Assembly: GCF_900116105.1 (NCBI RefSeq)
Contig: NZ_FPAC01000005.1
Coordinates: forward strand, 62,001 to 126,000
Reading direction: 5' to 3'
Source of the DNA: Paenibacillus sp. 453mf
GTDB lineage: Bacteria > Bacillota > Bacilli > Paenibacillales > Paenibacillaceae
Length of the DNA stretch: 64,000 nt
The translations under genes were made by a program, and so were the position numbers. How positions within the stretch are numbered: position 1 is the first letter of the stretch; each line of letters opens with the position of its first letter. Under the pieces are notes generated by a model that was not told the origin of the DNA, did not search any database, and saw only the letters and a list, made by a program, of their open reading frames with translations. This document shows positions 1-9,776 of the stretch, in pieces.

Positions 1-729
1 CACGTCATCCTTCCCCAGCAGACTTTCTCTCAGATTGGAGTGGATACGAAGCAGGGACACGGGCCCTATCCGACACTCTATTTGCTGCATGGTCTCTCCG
101 ATGATGACTCGATCTGGCTGCGCCGGACTTCCATTGAACGCTACGCTTCTGCTATGGGAATCGCGGTGGTTATGCCGAATGGTTACCGCAGCTTCTACAC
201 CGATATGGCTGAAGGGAGCAAGTATTACACGTACATAACGGAAGAGGTTCCGAAGCTGGCCAGATCCTTCTTCCCGTTGTCTTCCGCACGTGAGGACAAC
301 TTCGTTGCCGGGCTCTCCATGGGTGGATATGGTGCAATGAAGATTGCGCTGTCCAGACCAGAGGAATATGCTGCGGCAGCAAGTCTCTCCGGTGCTGTCG
401 ATATGGCGGCCCATTATGACAAGCTTAAAGTTCACGAAGAAGCGCGCAGCGTGGAATTCAAGCGGATATTCGGGGATAAGATTGAGGGCACGGAGAATGA
501 TCTGCTGCTTCTGCTTAAGGAATGCGATCAGCAGCCAGGTCCTAAGCCTAAGCTGTTCCAATGCTGCGGAACCGAGGACTTTCTCTATGAGGATAATCTC
601 AGCTTCCGTTCGGCGGCTGAACAAACCCGTCTTGACTTCACCTATACCGAAGGTCCGGGAGAGCATGAGTGGGGATACTGGGATGCACGCATTCAGGATG
701 TTCTGAACTGGCTTCCTTTGCAAAAATAA
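1..729 (+). CDS. Esterase family alpha/beta hydrolase (5' end outside window)
   Basis: Serine esterase of the tributyrin esterase / S-formylglutathione hydrolase-like family; the natural substrate cannot be told. The frame is open to the left window edge and already encodes family-like sequence (VILPQ, then YPTLYLLHG, the oxyanion-hole strand), so the first in-frame GTG at 40 is internal and the gene begins outside. The nucleophile elbow GLSMGGYGA is near position 310, the acid lies in CGTEDF and the catalytic histidine in GEHEWGYWD, giving a complete Ser-Asp-His triad. No signal peptide is visible in the part present. It converges on argH, with one hairpin terminator between them. Family is confident, substrate unknown. 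Confidence 0.85.
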   Translation, partial: HVILPQQTFSQIGVDTKQGHGPYPTLYLLHGLSDDDSIWLRRTSIERYASAMGIAVVMPNGYRSFYTDMAEGSKYYTYITEEVPKLARSFFPLSSAREDNFVAGLSMGGYGAMKIALSRPEEYAAAASLSGAVDMAAHYDKLKVHEEARSVEFKRIFGDKIEGTENDLLLLLKECDQQPGPKPKLFQCCGTEDFLYEDNLSFRSAAEQTRLDFTYTEGPGEHEWGYWDARIQDVLNWLPLQK

Positions 730-741
730 CAGACTGTGTTT

Positions 742-799
742 AAAAAAGGGATTGCCTTGAGGACGGCAGCATTCGCCTCCTCTTGGCAATCCCTTTTTA
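742..799. terminator. Bidirectional rho-independent terminator between esterase and argH
   Basis: Inverted repeat AAAAAGGGATTGCC (743-756) / GGCAATCCCTTTTT (785-798) with an inner GAGG/CCTC stem. A runs on one side and T runs on the other let it end both the plus-strand esterase transcript and the minus-strand argGH transcript. Confidence 0.88.
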
Positions 800-864
800 T
801 ATATAAAACGATTACTTACTCAGAAACAAATTCAACTTATCAATAGAGCCAAGTTGTAATTGAT

Positions 865-2271
865 TCACTCTGTATGCTCTTTGAGCCAATGTGTCGTCAG
901 ACCCAGCATCGCTTCGCTCCGGCGAATCGCATCGGCAACTTGGACTGAAGCCGTACCTCCATATACATTACGCGCATTGACGACCGCTTCCGGCTGAAGC
1001 ACTGCATAGATCTGATCATCGAACAGCTCGGAGAACTGCTTGAACTCATCAAGGGATAGATCAAGCAGGTATTTTCCGTTCTGGATACAGTACAGCACCG
1101 TCTTACCGATAACTTCATGCGCCTGGCGGAAAGGCAGGCCTTTGCCTACGAGGAAGTCTGCAATATCGGTCGCATTGGAGAAGTCTTGGTTCACGGCTTC
1201 ACGCATGCGTCCTTTGTTCACCTTCATCGTAGCGATCATTGGCGCAAACAGCTGCAGTGCACCTTCCAGTGTTGCCACGGTATCAAACATGCCTTCCTTG
1301 TCTTCCTGCATGTCTTTGTTGTACGCAAGCGGCAGGGATTTAAGCACGGTGAGCAGACCCATCAGGTTACCGTACACACGTCCTGTCTTCCCGCGGACAA
1401 GCTCCGGCACATCCGGGTTTTTCTTCTGCGGCATAATGCTGCTGCCTGTGCAGAACGCATCGTCCAGCTCAACAAAACTGAACTCCGTACTGCTCCATAG
1501 TACCAGCTCCTCACTCAGACGAGACAGGTGCATCATAATAAGGGAAGCATCGGCCAGGAATTCAACGATAAAATCACGGTCGCTTACCGCATCAAGGCTG
1601 TTCTCATATATGCGATCAAACTGAAGCTGCTCGGCTACAAAATGACGGTCAATCGGAAAGGTTGTGCCTGCCAGTGCGCCTGCGCCCAGGGGAAGCATAT
1701 TAATCCGTTTGTAGCTGTCGATCAGACGCTCCGCATCCCGCTGGAACATGGACACATACGCCATCAAATGGTGGGCGAATAGAATCGGCTGCGCTCTTTG
1801 CAAATGGGTATAGCCCGGAATAATCGTATCCAGATTCTCTTTGGCTTGTCCGATCAACGCTTCCTGCAGGGCATGCAGCATACCGACAATCTCAATAACG
1901 CGAGACCGCAAGTAGAGATGCATGTCTGTCGCTACCTGATCATTCCGGCTGCGTCCCGTGTGAAGCTTGCCGCCCACCGATCCGATCTCCTCAATCAGAT
2001 TCTTCTCGATATTCATATGAATATCTTCATCCGAGACAGAGAACTCAATCTTGCCTTCACGAATTTTGCCGAGGACCGTGTGGAGCCCTTCTTTGATCTT
2101 CTCCACATCATCCTGTGGCAAAATCCCGCATTTGCCCAGCATCGTCACATGTGCCAGACTACCTTGAATATCTTCCTCTGCGAGTGCCTTGTCAAAATTG
2201 ATCGATGCTGTATATTCCTCAACCAAATGATTCGTCTGTTTTGTGAAACGCCCGCCCCATAATTTACTCAT
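865..2271 (-). CDS. argH: Argininosuccinate lyase
   Basis: Splits argininosuccinate into arginine and fumarate, the last step of arginine synthesis; cytoplasmic homotetramer of the fumarase/aspartase superfamily. The 468-aa product opens with MSKLWGGRF, typical of the family, carries [12 protein letters not shown] (about residues 105-116) and the superfamily signature [12 protein letters not shown] (about 276-287). The start at 2271 is chosen because GGGAGG lies about 11 nt upstream; an in-frame ATG 60 nt earlier has no ribosome binding site and would add a non-homologous tail. It is the last gene of the arg cluster, 136 bp after argG, and ends at the bidirectional terminator. Confidence 0.97.
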   Translation of the reverse strand: MSKLWGGRFTKQTNHLVEEYTASINFDKALAEEDIQGSLAHVTMLGKCGILPQDDVEKIKEGLHTVLGKIREGKIEFSVSDEDIHMNIEKNLIEEIGSVGGKLHTGRSRNDQVATDMHLYLRSRVIEIVGMLHALQEALIGQAKENLDTIIPGYTHLQRAQPILFAHHLMAYVSMFQRDAERLIDSYKRINMLPLGAGALAGTTFPIDRHFVAEQLQFDRIYENSLDAVSDRDFIVEFLADASLIMMHLSRLSEELVLWSSTEFSFVELDDAFCTGSSIMPQKKNPDVPELVRGKTGRVYGNLMGLLTVLKSLPLAYNKDMQEDKEGMFDTVATLEGALQLFAPMIATMKVNKGRMREAVNQDFSNATDIADFLVGKGLPFRQAHEVIGKTVLYCIQNGKYLLDLSLDEFKQFSELFDDQIYAVLQPEAVVNARNVYGGTASVQVADAIRRSEAMLGLTTHWLKEHTE

Positions 2272-2306
2272 GTCTGTGCTTTCCTCCCTTTCACATCTCA
2301 TGGATA

Positions 2307-2342
2307 AAGGCCGCTCCTGAGATCTCTTCAAGGAACGGCCTT
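2307..2342 (-). other. Intercistronic hairpin between argG and argH
   Basis: AAGGCCGCTCC (2307-2317) pairs with GGAACGGCCTT (2332-2342) with one mismatch. On the minus strand only a short T run follows, so it could be a weak attenuator or an mRNA processing/stability element that lowers argH relative to argG. Function is inferred from position only. Confidence 0.45.
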
Positions 2343-2407
2343 AGCTTCCTTACCAGCTTACAGCTGCTTCATCTATAATCATGCCACTATACTACTAGAG
2401 CGCTTCA

Positions 2408-3640
2408 TTACTGGTTCTGTGCTACACCAGATCCGACCTTAAGACGAAGCGCATTCAGGCGGATGAAGCCCGTTGCATCTCCTTGGTCATAAGCCTGGGT
2501 AGGATCAGCCTCCATCGTGGCGATGTCCGGATTGTACAGACTGACAGGGCTCTTCACGCCAGCCGCAATAATATTGCCTTTGTACAGCTTCACGCGAACC
2601 GTTCCTGTTACATTCTTCTGGCTCTCTGTCACGAGCGCCTGCAGCGCCAAACGTTCCGGTGCAAACCAGAAGCCGTTGTATACAAGCGTGCTGTAGCGGG
2701 TGATCAAGCTGTCACGCAGGTTCATGACTTCACGGTCCATCGTGATGGATTCCATCTTGCGATGCGCAGTGAACAGAATTGTTCCACCTGGTGTCTCATA
2801 CACGCCGCGGCTCTTCATGCCAACGAAACGGTTCTCTACCATATCTACACGGCCGATTCCATGCTTGCCCCCGAGCACATTCAGCTTCTCCATCACTTCA
2901 AGCGGACTAAGCTGCTCACCGTTCAGAGCTACACAGTTACCTTTGTCAAACTCAAGATCCAAGTATTCTGCTTCATCTGGAGCATCCTCCGGCGAGCTGC
3001 TAAGAAGGAACATTTCCTTATTCTCCGGCGCACTCGCATCAAACCAAGGATCCTCAAGCACTCCGCTCTCATAGCTGATATGCAGTAGATTACGGTCCAT
3101 GGAATACGGCTTTGCAGCCGACGCAGTTACCGGAATGCCGTGCTGCTCTGCATAAGCGATCATTTCCGCGCGTCCCGGGAATTGATTGCGGAATTCTTCC
3201 ATACGCCATGGCGCAATCACCTTGATGTCTGGTGTCAGCGCAGCAGCGTTCAGCTCGAAACGAACCTGGTCGTTTCCTTTGCCTGTTGCACCGTGTGCAA
3301 TGGCTGTCGCGCCTTCGGCAATGGCGATATCGACCATCCGTTTAGCAATTAGCGGACGCGCGATGCTGGTACCGAGCAGATATTGGCCTTCGTACAAGGC
3401 ACCTGCCTGGAACATTGGGTAAATGAAGTCGCTTGCGAACTCATCACGCAGATCGTCGATGTACACTTTGGAGGCACCTGTTGCGAGCGCTTTTTCCTCT
3501 AGTCCGTCCAGCTCTTCCTTCTGTCCAATATCCGCTGTGAAGGCGATAATCTCTGCGTCATAGGTTTCCTTGAGCCATTTTAGAATGACGGAAGTATCCA
3601 GTCCGCCGGAATAGGCCAGTACAATTTTCTCTTTTGCCAT
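2408..3640 (-). CDS. argG: Argininosuccinate synthase
   Basis: ATP-dependent condensation of citrulline and aspartate to argininosuccinate. The 410-aa product begins [17 protein letters not shown], the N-type ATP pyrophosphatase P-loop (SGGLDTS, residues 11-17), and has [14 protein letters not shown] (about 117-130), the citrulline/aspartate-binding region. Length is normal for the bacterial enzyme. The ATG at 3640 follows TAAGGAGGACATT, an excellent ribosome binding site. It sits 140 bp downstream of argF, a wider gap than between the other arg genes, so argGH may have its own promoter or processing site as well as readthrough from argCJBDF. Confidence 0.98.
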   Translation of the reverse strand: MAKEKIVLAYSGGLDTSVILKWLKETYDAEIIAFTADIGQKEELDGLEEKALATGASKVYIDDLRDEFASDFIYPMFQAGALYEGQYLLGTSIARPLIAKRMVDIAIAEGATAIAHGATGKGNDQVRFELNAAALTPDIKVIAPWRMEEFRNQFPGRAEMIAYAEQHGIPVTASAAKPYSMDRNLLHISYESGVLEDPWFDASAPENKEMFLLSSSPEDAPDEAEYLDLEFDKGNCVALNGEQLSPLEVMEKLNVLGGKHGIGRVDMVENRFVGMKSRGVYETPGGTILFTAHRKMESITMDREVMNLRDSLITRYSTLVYNGFWFAPERLALQALVTESQKNVTGTVRVKLYKGNIIAAGVKSPVSLYNPDIATMEADPTQAYDQGDATGFIRLNALRLKVGSGVAQNQ

Positions 3641-3741
3641 AATGTCCTCCTTAAGTCGCTTGAACCATAATCGATATGGAATCCAAAATCTTCAATTTAT
3701 TTTAACATCAACGAATCAATTTCATAAACCTTTTGCTGCTT

Positions 3742-3778
3742 AAATCAAGGGTATATATAGATCAAAGTGACTTGATTT
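3742..3778 (-). other. Inverted repeat in the argF-argG gap
   Basis: Perfect 8-bp arms AAATCAAG (3742-3749) and CTTGATTT (3771-3778) just after the argF stop, without a clear T run. It may be a 3'-end stabilising hairpin or a weak terminator separating argF from argG. Confidence 0.35.
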
Positions 3779-3780
3779 CA

Positions 3781-4725
3781 TTATCCCATCAGTGCAGCCA
3801 TCAGTGCTTTTTGGGCATGCAGACGGTTCTCCGCTTGGTCAAAAATAGCCGAGTTCGGTCCGTCAATAACGCCTTCACTTACTTCTTCTCCGCGGTGCGC
3901 TGGAAGGCAGTGCAGGAAGATGTAGTCCTTTTTCGCCCCTTTAACGAGCTCTTCATTAACCTGATAATCTGCAAAGGCAGCTTCGCGGGCCTGCTGCTCT
4001 TCCTCAAAGCCCATGCTTGCCCACACATCCGTATAGATAATGTCCGCATCTTTAACGGCTTCCTCTGGACTGCGGGTCACCACAACCTGGGAACCTGTCT
4101 CTTGCGCAATGCTCTTCGCCTGCTCCACGATCGCTGGATTCGGCTCATATCCTTCAGGACTCGCCACTGATACATGTACGCCTAGCTTGGCAGCACCGAG
4201 CATCAGGGAATGAGCCATGTTGTTGCCGTCGCCTACATACGCCATCTTGAGACCTTTCAGCTGTCCCTTGTGCTCCAGCACCGTCTGAAAATCAGCCAGC
4301 ACCTGGCAAGGATGGGCATCGTCGCTCAGCCCGTTTATTACGGGAATGTCTGCATACTTGGCAAGCTCAGTCACATTGCTGTGCGCAAACGTCCGAATCA
4401 TAATACCGTCCAGGTAACGTGAGAGCACCTGAGCCGTGTCGCTGATGGTCTCGCCGCGTCCAATCTGAATGTCATTTTTGCTTAAGAATAGCGCATGCCC
4501 GCCCAGCTGGAACATCCCTACTTCAAACGATACGCGCGTACGAGTCGATGATTTTTCGAAAATAAGTCCGATCGTCTTTCCCTTCAGCGGCTGATAGACT
4601 TCACCGCTTTTTTGCTTCTTCTTGATATCAATGGCAAGCTGTAGAAGATATTCAATCTCCTCTTTGCTGTAGTCCGTAAATTCAATAAAATCCCGGCCTT
4701 TGAGGTTCAGCTGTGTAATTGTCAT
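3781..4725 (-). CDS. argF: Ornithine carbamoyltransferase
   Basis: Makes citrulline from ornithine and carbamoyl phosphate. The 314-aa product shows the carbamoyl-phosphate loop SSTRTR (about residues 59-64), the HPCQ motif (138-141) and HCLPAHRGEE (272-281), whose cysteine helps bind ornithine. The start at ATG 4725 is preceded by AAGGAGGATGAAGAC; the in-frame TTG 18 nt upstream lies inside that ribosome binding site and cannot be the start. Fifth gene of the argCJBDF run, 92 bp after argD. All key residues are present, so it should be an active anabolic enzyme. Confidence 0.97.
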   Translation of the reverse strand: MTITQLNLKGRDFIEFTDYSKEEIEYLLQLAIDIKKKQKSGEVYQPLKGKTIGLIFEKSSTRTRVSFEVGMFQLGGHALFLSKNDIQIGRGETISDTAQVLSRYLDGIMIRTFAHSNVTELAKYADIPVINGLSDDAHPCQVLADFQTVLEHKGQLKGLKMAYVGDGNNMAHSLMLGAAKLGVHVSVASPEGYEPNPAIVEQAKSIAQETGSQVVVTRSPEEAVKDADIIYTDVWASMGFEEEQQAREAAFADYQVNEELVKGAKKDYIFLHCLPAHRGEEVSEGVIDGPNSAIFDQAENRLHAQKALMAALMG

Positions 4726-4817
4726 GTCTTCATCCTCCTTCAAATCTATCTTCCATGCTCAAACTTCTTCTATCCTCCAACTGAGTGCGTCCCTTGCAGG
4801 GCTGGCCTCAAAAGGAT

Positions 4818-6065
4818 TTATGCATTCGCAGCGATGTGTTCCTCAATCAAAGTCTTGATTAGAGCAACCGCTGTATCAATTTCTTCTGTGGTCACGTACA
4901 GGTTCGGCAGGAAGCGAATCACGTCAGGACCCGCATTCACGAACAGGAAGCCTCTCGCCTGGCCTGCCGCAATAATGTCGCCAACCGGTCCCTCACAAGC
5001 AATACCTACGATTAGACCTCTGCCGCGCACCTCGGTTACAAATGAAATGCCCTCTAGCTCCTTGCGCAAGGATTCGATCAAGTAATCTCCCATTTGCTGT
5101 GCTCGTTTAGGCAGCTCTTCTTCAATGATCGTCTCTATCGTTGCATTGACTGCTGCCATGGCGAGCGGTGTACCGCCGAACGTGGTCGCATGACTTCCCG
5201 GCGTAAAGGCGTCGCGTAAATAACCTTTACCCAACATCGCACCGACTGGGAATCCACTGCCAATACCTTTGGCTGAGGTAAAAATATCCGGCTCCACATC
5301 ATAATGCTGATGAGCAAACAGCTTGCCCGTTCTGCCCATGCCTGTCTGTACCTCATCAACAATCAGCAGCAAGCCATGTTCCTCACAGAGCGCCTTCACT
5401 TCTCTCAAAAATTTCGGATCGACGACATGAATGCCGCCTTCAGCCAGGATCAGCTCTAGCATAATCGCCGCCGTATGTGGTGTAATTGCTGCTTCCAGTG
5501 CAGGGATATCATGCAATGGCACATGAACAAAGCCCTCGGGCAGTGGAAGGAAGCCCTCCTTCACTTTATCCTGTCCTGTAGCAGTGAGCGTCGCCAATGT
5601 CCGGCCATGGAAGGATTGCTTGAAGGTGATAATTTCAAACTTGCCTTTGCCAAGCACCTTTTGCTGATATCTGCGTGCCAGCTTAATCGCTGCTTCGTTA
5701 GCCTCGGCTCCGCTGTTGCAGAAGAATACGGCATCAGCACAAGTATTCGCCGTAAGCAGCTTCGCTGCCTGCTCCTGTCCAGGTATATTAAACAGATTCG
5801 ATACATGCCACAGCTCATCCAGCTGTTCCTTCACTTTATCTATGATCTTATCTGGCGCATGCCCCAGATTGGTGACAGCGAGACCGCTCATGAAGTCCAA
5901 ATATTTATTGCCCTTGTCATCCCACAGGTAGCTGCCCTTGCCCTTGACCAGGCTGAGCGGATACCGTGCATAGGTTGGAAAAAGCGAGCTCCCCGCCTCA
6001 TTCGTCACTTGCGTGTCAGGTGTCCCCGCTTGTATCTGCTGTGATTGATTTGTAACGGTCATCAT
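4818..6065 (-). CDS. argD: Acetylornithine aminotransferase
   Basis: PLP enzyme converting N-acetylglutamate semialdehyde and glutamate to N-acetylornithine. The 415-aa product is a class-III aminotransferase: NSGAEANEAA (117-126) for the phosphate group of PLP, LIVDEVQTGMGRTG (234-247) with the ring-contacting aspartate, and SAKGIGSGFP (264-273) with the Schiff-base Lys266. Tandem ATGs at 6065 and 6062 follow GGGAG at 5 and 8 nt, so either may be used. A 20-25 residue N-terminal stretch precedes the usual family start. It lies 101 bp after argB and 92 bp before argF. Confidence 0.96.
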   Translation of the reverse strand: MMTVTNQSQQIQAGTPDTQVTNEAGSSLFPTYARYPLSLVKGKGSYLWDDKGNKYLDFMSGLAVTNLGHAPDKIIDKVKEQLDELWHVSNLFNIPGQEQAAKLLTANTCADAVFFCNSGAEANEAAIKLARRYQQKVLGKGKFEIITFKQSFHGRTLATLTATGQDKVKEGFLPLPEGFVHVPLHDIPALEAAITPHTAAIMLELILAEGGIHVVDPKFLREVKALCEEHGLLLIVDEVQTGMGRTGKLFAHQHYDVEPDIFTSAKGIGSGFPVGAMLGKGYLRDAFTPGSHATTFGGTPLAMAAVNATIETIIEEELPKRAQQMGDYLIESLRKELEGISFVTEVRGRGLIVGIACEGPVGDIIAAGQARGFLFVNAGPDVIRFLPNLYVTTEEIDTAVALIKTLIEEHIAANA

Positions 6066-6166
6066 CTACACTCCCATCCGATTTTGGCGCATGCGCCTTT
6101 TTTTGAAAATTATACACTGCTATTCTTGCGAGCTATTATTTATTTCGTTCACCCTGGCTGTTACTG

Positions 6167-7000
6167 TTACATCCGAACGATTCTTGTTCCAATAACTTCT
6201 CCTTTAAGCACCCGGCTCAAGATCTTCGGCTCGCTGCCGTCCACAATGACAACCTCTTTCACTTTGCCTTGAATACATTTAATGGCGGCTCTCACTTTCG
6301 GAATCATTCCACCGTATATTTCGCCGCTCTGGATCATGTCTTCAATCTGCTGCACCGTTACCGAAGGAAGCACCTTCTTCACTCCGTCAACGCTCTTCAT
6401 AATACCGGGTACATCGGTAACGACAATCATGCGGTCTACACCCAGATGGGAAGCGACAGCGCCAGCCGCTGTGTCTGCGTTGATATTATAGCGCTGTCCC
6501 GCAGCATCTACGCCTACAGGCGCGATTACTGGCATATACCCCAGGTTAACGATTCCTTCTATAATAGAAGCCTCTACTTGGGTGACATCTCCTACATGAC
6601 CAACCTCAGCGCTATTGTTGACCGGCTTCGCCTGTATGAGACCGCCATCTACGCCGGACAGCCCGAGTGCCCTTGCTCCAGTCCCCTGAATAAGACGCAC
6701 GATCTGTTTGTTGATGCTGCCTGCCAGCACCATTTCCACGACATCCAGCACTGCCTCTGTCGTCTTGCGCAGTCCATTCACAAATTCAGTTTCAATTCCG
6801 AGCTTCTCCAAATTGTCTGAAATCGCCGGACCGCCGCCATGAACGATAACTGGCGCTGCGCCTTCGGCCTGAAGATCACGCAAATCCTCGAAAAAAGAAG
6901 CCGGCAGCGCTGCAAGTGTACTGCCCCCGCATTTCATTACAAAGGCCCCTGCCGTCTTCTCGCTCGCGCTCTTCTGCACTTCTGCACTTGCCTGTGTCAT
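6167..7000 (-). CDS. argB: Acetylglutamate kinase
   Basis: Phosphorylates N-acetylglutamate; amino-acid kinase family and usually the step feedback-regulated by arginine where the linear pathway is used. The glycine-rich loops FVMKCGGSTLA and VIVHGGGPAISDN and the C-terminal substrate motif are intact; about 277 aa, normal length. A TTG 21 nt upstream is in frame but lies in the purine-rich ribosome binding site GGGGAGAGGAG, so ATG 7000 is preferred. Only 27 bp separate it from argJ, indicating cotranscription and possibly coupled translation. Confidence 0.96.
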   Translation of the reverse strand: MTQASAEVQKSASEKTAGAFVMKCGGSTLAALPASFFEDLRDLQAEGAAPVIVHGGGPAISDNLEKLGIETEFVNGLRKTTEAVLDVVEMVLAGSINKQIVRLIQGTGARALGLSGVDGGLIQAKPVNNSAEVGHVGDVTQVEASIIEGIVNLGYMPVIAPVGVDAAGQRYNINADTAAGAVASHLGVDRMIVVTDVPGIMKSVDGVKKVLPSVTVQQIEDMIQSGEIYGGMIPKVRAAIKCIQGKVKEVVIVDGSEPKILSRVLKGEVIGTRIVRM

Positions 7001-7027
7001 TTCTCCTCTCCCCTTTCCCAAGTATCC

Positions 7028-8263
7028 TTACGTCCGATATGCAGCATTAATCCGTACATAGTCATAGGTCAGATCACAGCCCCAGGCAGTAGCCTTGCCC
7101 GCGCCGCCATGAAGATCAACAAAGATCTGAACTGTATCGCCTTGAAGATAGACAAGCGCTTCATCTTCACTGAAAGCAACAGGGCGAGAGCCTTGCAGCA
7201 CCAATAGATCTCCCAGCTTCACATCAACCTGCTCCGGATTCACCGGCACGCCTGCACGACCCACTGCAGCAATGATCCGTCCCCAGTTGGCATCTGCGCC
7301 AAACATGGCCGTCTTGACCAGACTGGAACCAATGACGGTCTTCGCGATCGCTCTGGCGGAATCATCGGTGCCAGCTCCTTGAATGTTTACTTCAACCAGC
7401 TTCGTTGCACCTTCCCCGTCTCTTGCAATCGCCTTGGCCAGCACCTCGCATACATAGCTGAAAGCTTCCGCAAAAGTCTCCCAGTCTTTATGCTGCGGTG
7501 TCAGTGTATCGTTGCCTGCCAGCCCGCTGGACATCGCAACCAGCATATCGTTCGTGCTAGTGTCGCCATCCACTGTGATCATATTGAAGGTCGCATCTGT
7601 CGATTGACCCAGCAGCCCTTGCAATGCCTGCTGTTCGATCGCTGCATCACAGGTTACAAAAGCAAGCATCGTCGCCATATTGGGATGAATCATCCCCGAG
7701 CCCTTTGCTGCTCCCGCAATCGTTACTTGTTTGCCATCCACCTGTGTCGTGACACAGATTTCTTTTTTCACAAGATCGGTTGTCAAAATCGCTTGAGAGA
7801 ACTCACCCGCTACCTCAGCGCCCTTGCCCATCTTCGCAGGCATCGCCTTAATTCCGGCATGCACACAATCCATCTTGAGCAGTTCGCCAATGACGCCAGT
7901 TGAAGCAACAGCTACATCCACTTCGGCCACACCCAGCTCACGCGCAGCGGCTGCTCTCATCGCATAAGCATCTTCTTCTCCCTGCTTGCCAGTCACGGCG
8001 TTCGCATTACCGCTGTTCACGATAATGGCTTGAAGCTTGCCGTTCTTCAGACTGTCTCTTGTCACTTGAAGCGGTGCCGCCTGGAATGCATTTGTTGTAT
8101 ACACGGCAGCAGCATTCGCGATTACATCACATTTAATGGCGCCAAGGTCGTTGCGATCCGTCTTCTTGAGTCCACAATGCAAACCTCCTGCGCTGAAGCC
8201 TAATGGCGATACGATCGTTCCGTTGTCCACGATGCTAAAAGCCTGAATTGCAACCTGTCCCAT
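7028..8263 (-). CDS. argJ: Glutamate N-acetyltransferase (ornithine acetyltransferase), self-processing
   Basis: Recycles the acetyl group from N-acetylornithine to glutamate; many Bacillus-type enzymes also use acetyl-CoA and are bifunctional. The 411-aa precursor contains AAKGSGMIHPNMATML (185-200); in this family cleavage occurs between Ala197 and Thr198, and the new N-terminal threonine is the nucleophile. No argA is seen in the window, which fits a cyclic or bifunctional route, although mono- versus bifunctionality cannot be read from sequence here. ATG 8263 follows GGGGAAG. Gaps to argC and argB are 67 and 27 bp. Confidence 0.97.
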   Translation of the reverse strand: MGQVAIQAFSIVDNGTIVSPLGFSAGGLHCGLKKTDRNDLGAIKCDVIANAAAVYTTNAFQAAPLQVTRDSLKNGKLQAIIVNSGNANAVTGKQGEEDAYAMRAAAARELGVAEVDVAVASTGVIGELLKMDCVHAGIKAMPAKMGKGAEVAGEFSQAILTTDLVKKEICVTTQVDGKQVTIAGAAKGSGMIHPNMATMLAFVTCDAAIEQQALQGLLGQSTDATFNMITVDGDTSTNDMLVAMSSGLAGNDTLTPQHKDWETFAEAFSYVCEVLAKAIARDGEGATKLVEVNIQGAGTDDSARAIAKTVIGSSLVKTAMFGADANWGRIIAAVGRAGVPVNPEQVDVKLGDLLVLQGSRPVAFSEDEALVYLQGDTVQIFVDLHGGAGKATAWGCDLTYDYVRINAAYRT

Positions 8264-8330
8264 GATTTCTTCCCCATCCTATCCTAGTTAATATGAAAAG
8301 CCGGACATGCACGGATTATGCTTATTACAT

Positions 8331-9380
8331 TTATGGGTATACTGGTGAGAATTGAAGCCCTGTCACTTCATCCCAGCCCATCATCAGATTCAAATTCTGA
8401 ATGGCCTGCCCTGCAGCACCCTTCACGACATTATCAATGACAGCGAAGATGGTAACTCTTCCTGTACGGGAGTCGGCTGAGAAGCCAATGTCACAATAAT
8501 TGGATGCGAACACTTCCTTCGTCGCTGGCCAGCTGCCCGCTTGCCTGATTCGAACGAACGGCTTGCCTTCATAGTACTGGTTATAAGCATCAATGAAATC
8601 CTGGTCTGCATAATCCCCGTTCAAGGATGCATAAATCGTGCTCATGATACCTCTTGTCATCGGAACGAGCTGTGTTGTGAACGTGACGTTTACTTTATGA
8701 CCTGCTATATCTGTAAGTATCTGCTCAATCTCCGGTATGTGCTGGTGCTTATTCACCTTATAAGCTTTGAAATTTTCATTGATCTCGGCATAGTGTGAAG
8801 TCAGGCTTGTGCCTCGACCTGCTCCGGACACACCAGATTTCGCATCAATAATGATGCTTGCAGGATCAATCATGCCTGCTGTGATCGCAGGAATCAGACC
8901 AAGCAGCGTAGCTGTCGGATAACAGCCCGGATTAGAGATGAAGTCTACACCTTGCACCTTCTCTCCATACACTTCGCTGAGTCCGTAAACAGCCTGCTCT
9001 AAATACCGATCCTCTGCAGGAGCATGCTTATACCATGACTCATACACCGTCCCATCCTTTAACCTGAAGTCGCCCGACAGGTCAATGACTTTGAGACCCG
9101 CATCAATGAGCTGAGGAACGAGCTGTGTGCTTACCCCGGATGGAGTAGCTGTGAATACAAGATCCACGTTCGCCGCCATATTGGCTACGTCGATGCCGTC
9201 CAGTGTCTGCTCCATAATGGTATTCAAGTGTGGGAACCCTTCCGCAATGGATACTCCGCTCGTTGAAGATGAAATGACCGAGGCGATCTCTACATTCGGA
9301 TGATGCTGTAAAAAACGAATGAGCTCCACACCTCCGTACCCAGTGGAACCCACGATTGCTACCTTTAATTTGTTATTCAC
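8331..9380 (-). CDS. argC: N-acetyl-gamma-glutamyl-phosphate reductase
   Basis: NADPH-dependent reduction of N-acetylglutamyl phosphate to the semialdehyde. The 349-aa product has the Rossmann start KVAIVGSTGYGGVEL (5-20) and the active-site segment FISNPGCYPTA with catalytic Cys153. The start is a GTG at 9380 with GGGGAG 6 nt upstream; no better ATG exists near the conserved N-terminus. It is the first gene of the arginine operon, with a leader of roughly 150 nt between the predicted promoter and the GTG. Confidence 0.97.
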   Translation of the reverse strand: MNNKLKVAIVGSTGYGGVELIRFLQHHPNVEIASVISSSTSGVSIAEGFPHLNTIMEQTLDGIDVANMAANVDLVFTATPSGVSTQLVPQLIDAGLKVIDLSGDFRLKDGTVYESWYKHAPAEDRYLEQAVYGLSEVYGEKVQGVDFISNPGCYPTATLLGLIPAITAGMIDPASIIIDAKSGVSGAGRGTSLTSHYAEINENFKAYKVNKHQHIPEIEQILTDIAGHKVNVTFTTQLVPMTRGIMSTIYASLNGDYADQDFIDAYNQYYEGKPFVRIRQAGSWPATKEVFASNYCDIGFSADSRTGRVTIFAVIDNVVKGAAGQAIQNLNLMMGWDEVTGLQFSPVYP

Positions 9381-9538
9381 AATTTCTCCCCTTCTCTCTT
9401 AAGCTGAGCTTAGTTCATGCAACTCTCTATGTATGCAGCACTCTATTCGACTGTGCCTGTAATGTCTGCAATTCTGAATTTTCCTCACTATTCTTTCGAA
9501 TTCCTCAATACATTTAACGATACGTTCTCTTTAATAGA

Positions 9539-9575
9539 TGTGAATTATTATACATCCAGACTTATATAAATACAA
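9539..9575 (-). promoter_or_regulatory. argC promoter with overlapping ARG-box-like operator
   Basis: On the minus strand a sigma-A promoter is visible: -35 TTGTAT (9570-9575), 17-bp spacer, -10 TATAAT (9547-9552). The 18-mer GATGTATAATAATTCACA (9539-9556) covers the -10 and matches about 13 of 18 positions of the Bacillus ARG box as I recall it (CATGAATAAAAATKCAAK). A weaker half-match, CATGCATAAA, lies just upstream of the -35. ArgR/AhrC repression by arginine is inferred. Confidence 0.7.
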
Positions 9576-9776
9576 CACTTTATGCATGATTTCTATTTGT
9601 TATTATTCGTTCCTGATTCTTCCCTTGGCCAAAAAAATGATGACATGCTATGAAATCTCTTTTCGTTGATTCCGATTGAGTGATATGATGCATAATAGGG
9701 TTAATTAAGATCATAGATAGACTGGGCTAATATGCCTAGCTGCATAGATATCATCGAATTTGGAGGAACTACTCAC

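Noticed and set aside
1040..1624. Long plus-strand open frames opposite argH (and similar shadows opposite the other arg genes, secA, fliD and hag)
   Set aside because: All overlap clearly conserved minus-strand genes and show no motif or ribosome binding site.
9381..9540. T-box leader upstream of argC
   Set aside because: No T-box core (GGUGG-type sequence with AGGGUGG...ACCGCG) or terminator/antiterminator pair was found in the leader.
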